DNA from: Fidelibacterota bacterium
GTDB lineage: Bacteria > Fidelibacterota > Fidelibacteria > Fidelibacterales > Fidelibacteraceae
DNA: 64,000 bases
Reading direction: 5' to 3'
Assembly: GCA_028716785.1 (NCBI GenBank)
Contig: JAQUPD010000005.1
Span: 1-64,000 of the forward strand
Shown: piece after piece, positions 63,817 to 64,000 of the stretch
Layout: each line of letters begins with the position of its first letter
Numbering within the stretch: the first letter of the stretch is position 1
The notes under the pieces: model-generated
The model's input: the letters and a program-made list of their open reading frames with translations, nothing else
What the model was told of the DNA's origin: nothing
The model's database searches: none
Position numbers and translations under genes: made by a program

Positions 63817-64000
63817 TGTATTACATCATTCATATTGATACAGCGAAAACATGGCGAGGTGGCCAGCAGCAAGTGGCCTATTTACATGAAGGACTTATTG
63901 ACAAGGGGATCAAATCTCTTGTGGTTTGTCCGCCTGAATCACGTTTAAAAAAATGGTGTGTTGATCATCAACTACCTTATACATCTCTTCCTCTTAAAGG
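63816..64000 (+). CDS. Glycosyltransferase, GT4/GT1-like, partial
   Basis: The first 61 residues before the window edge. The start codon overlaps the preceding stop (TAATG). The N-terminal IIHIDTAKTWRGGQQQVAYLHEGL motif is the GG(Q/A)Q-type acceptor loop of GT-B glycosyltransferases, followed by VVCPPESRLKKW. It continues the LPS/polysaccharide cluster to the right. Confidence 0.75.
   Translation, partial: MYYIIHIDTAKTWRGGQQQVAYLHEGLIDKGIKSLVVCPPESRLKKWCVDHQLPYTSLPLK

Noticed and set aside
1-64000. CRISPR array, rRNA or tRNA genes, or stop-codon recoding
   Set aside because: No regularly spaced repeats or RNA gene signatures were seen, and TAA, TAG and TGA all end complete, well-conserved proteins.

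Overview
The window is AT-rich bacterial chromosome with the standard genetic code and TAA, TGA and TAG stops. Lipid A genes (lpxB, lpxK), a TonB-dependent receptor and a PorV/PorQ-type barrel show a Gram-negative (diderm) cell. The secreted proteins carry C-terminal sorting domains of the 'YQNFPNPFNPST' type. Together with PorV/PorQ and the many decayed four-helix-bundle and IS remnants, this fits the FCB side of the tree (Marinimicrobia, Calditrichota, Ignavibacteria and relatives). I cannot place it more exactly, and the one clear promoter seen is sigma70-like (TTGACA-N17-TATGTT) rather than Bacteroidota-like.

Region by region. (1) 0.4-15.6 kb is an amino-sugar uptake and catabolism locus. 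A leftward operon encodes a ROK kinase, an MFS transporter, a SIS-domain protein and a NagX-like membrane acetyltransferase. Rightward there is a secreted GH9 glycosidase, then (after a second, motif-degenerate ROK protein on the opposite strand) a TonB receptor, a large secreted FnIII protein, a PorV-like barrel and nagA. (2) 15.6-26 kb holds housekeeping and salvage genes: PhzF-like and UPF0316 proteins, an NAD salvage operon (macro domain, pncB, pncA), a flavin reductase, lipid A genes (lpxK, lpxB and a Gfo/Idh dehydrogenase), a cysteine-less thioredoxin-fold protein and an APC permease. (3) 26-37.5 kb is a patchy region. It holds an alanine racemase with an unknown 260-residue extension, a decayed four-helix-bundle gene (the inverted twin of one at the left edge), mntP, a SRAP/HMCES protein, an ISL3-like transposase relic, a secreted sorting-domain protein behind a G10 tract, a DUF1460 lipoprotein, a CDF transporter, DAHP synthase and a nitroreductase pseudogene.

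(4) 37.6-56.0 kb is the showpiece: sixteen consecutive rightward genes, many overlapping. They encode every step from PRPP to IMP (purM, purSL, purQ, purH, purCE, purB, purD, purN, purF) and every step from carbamoyl phosphate to UMP (pyrC, E, F, B, I, D, K). The purC-purE fusion has a class II (animal PAICS-like) PurE domain, and no purK is present. (5) 56-64 kb carries spmA/spmB, uvrA, anmK and the start of a glycosyltransferase cluster that runs off the right edge.

Metabolic logic: AnmK, the SIS protein, the ROK kinase and NagA could together feed environmental (chitin-like) and recycled cell-wall amino sugars into fructose-6-phosphate. The nag locus lacks a recognisable NagB, so the SIS protein is the best local candidate for the missing step. 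No tRNA, rRNA or CRISPR array was seen.
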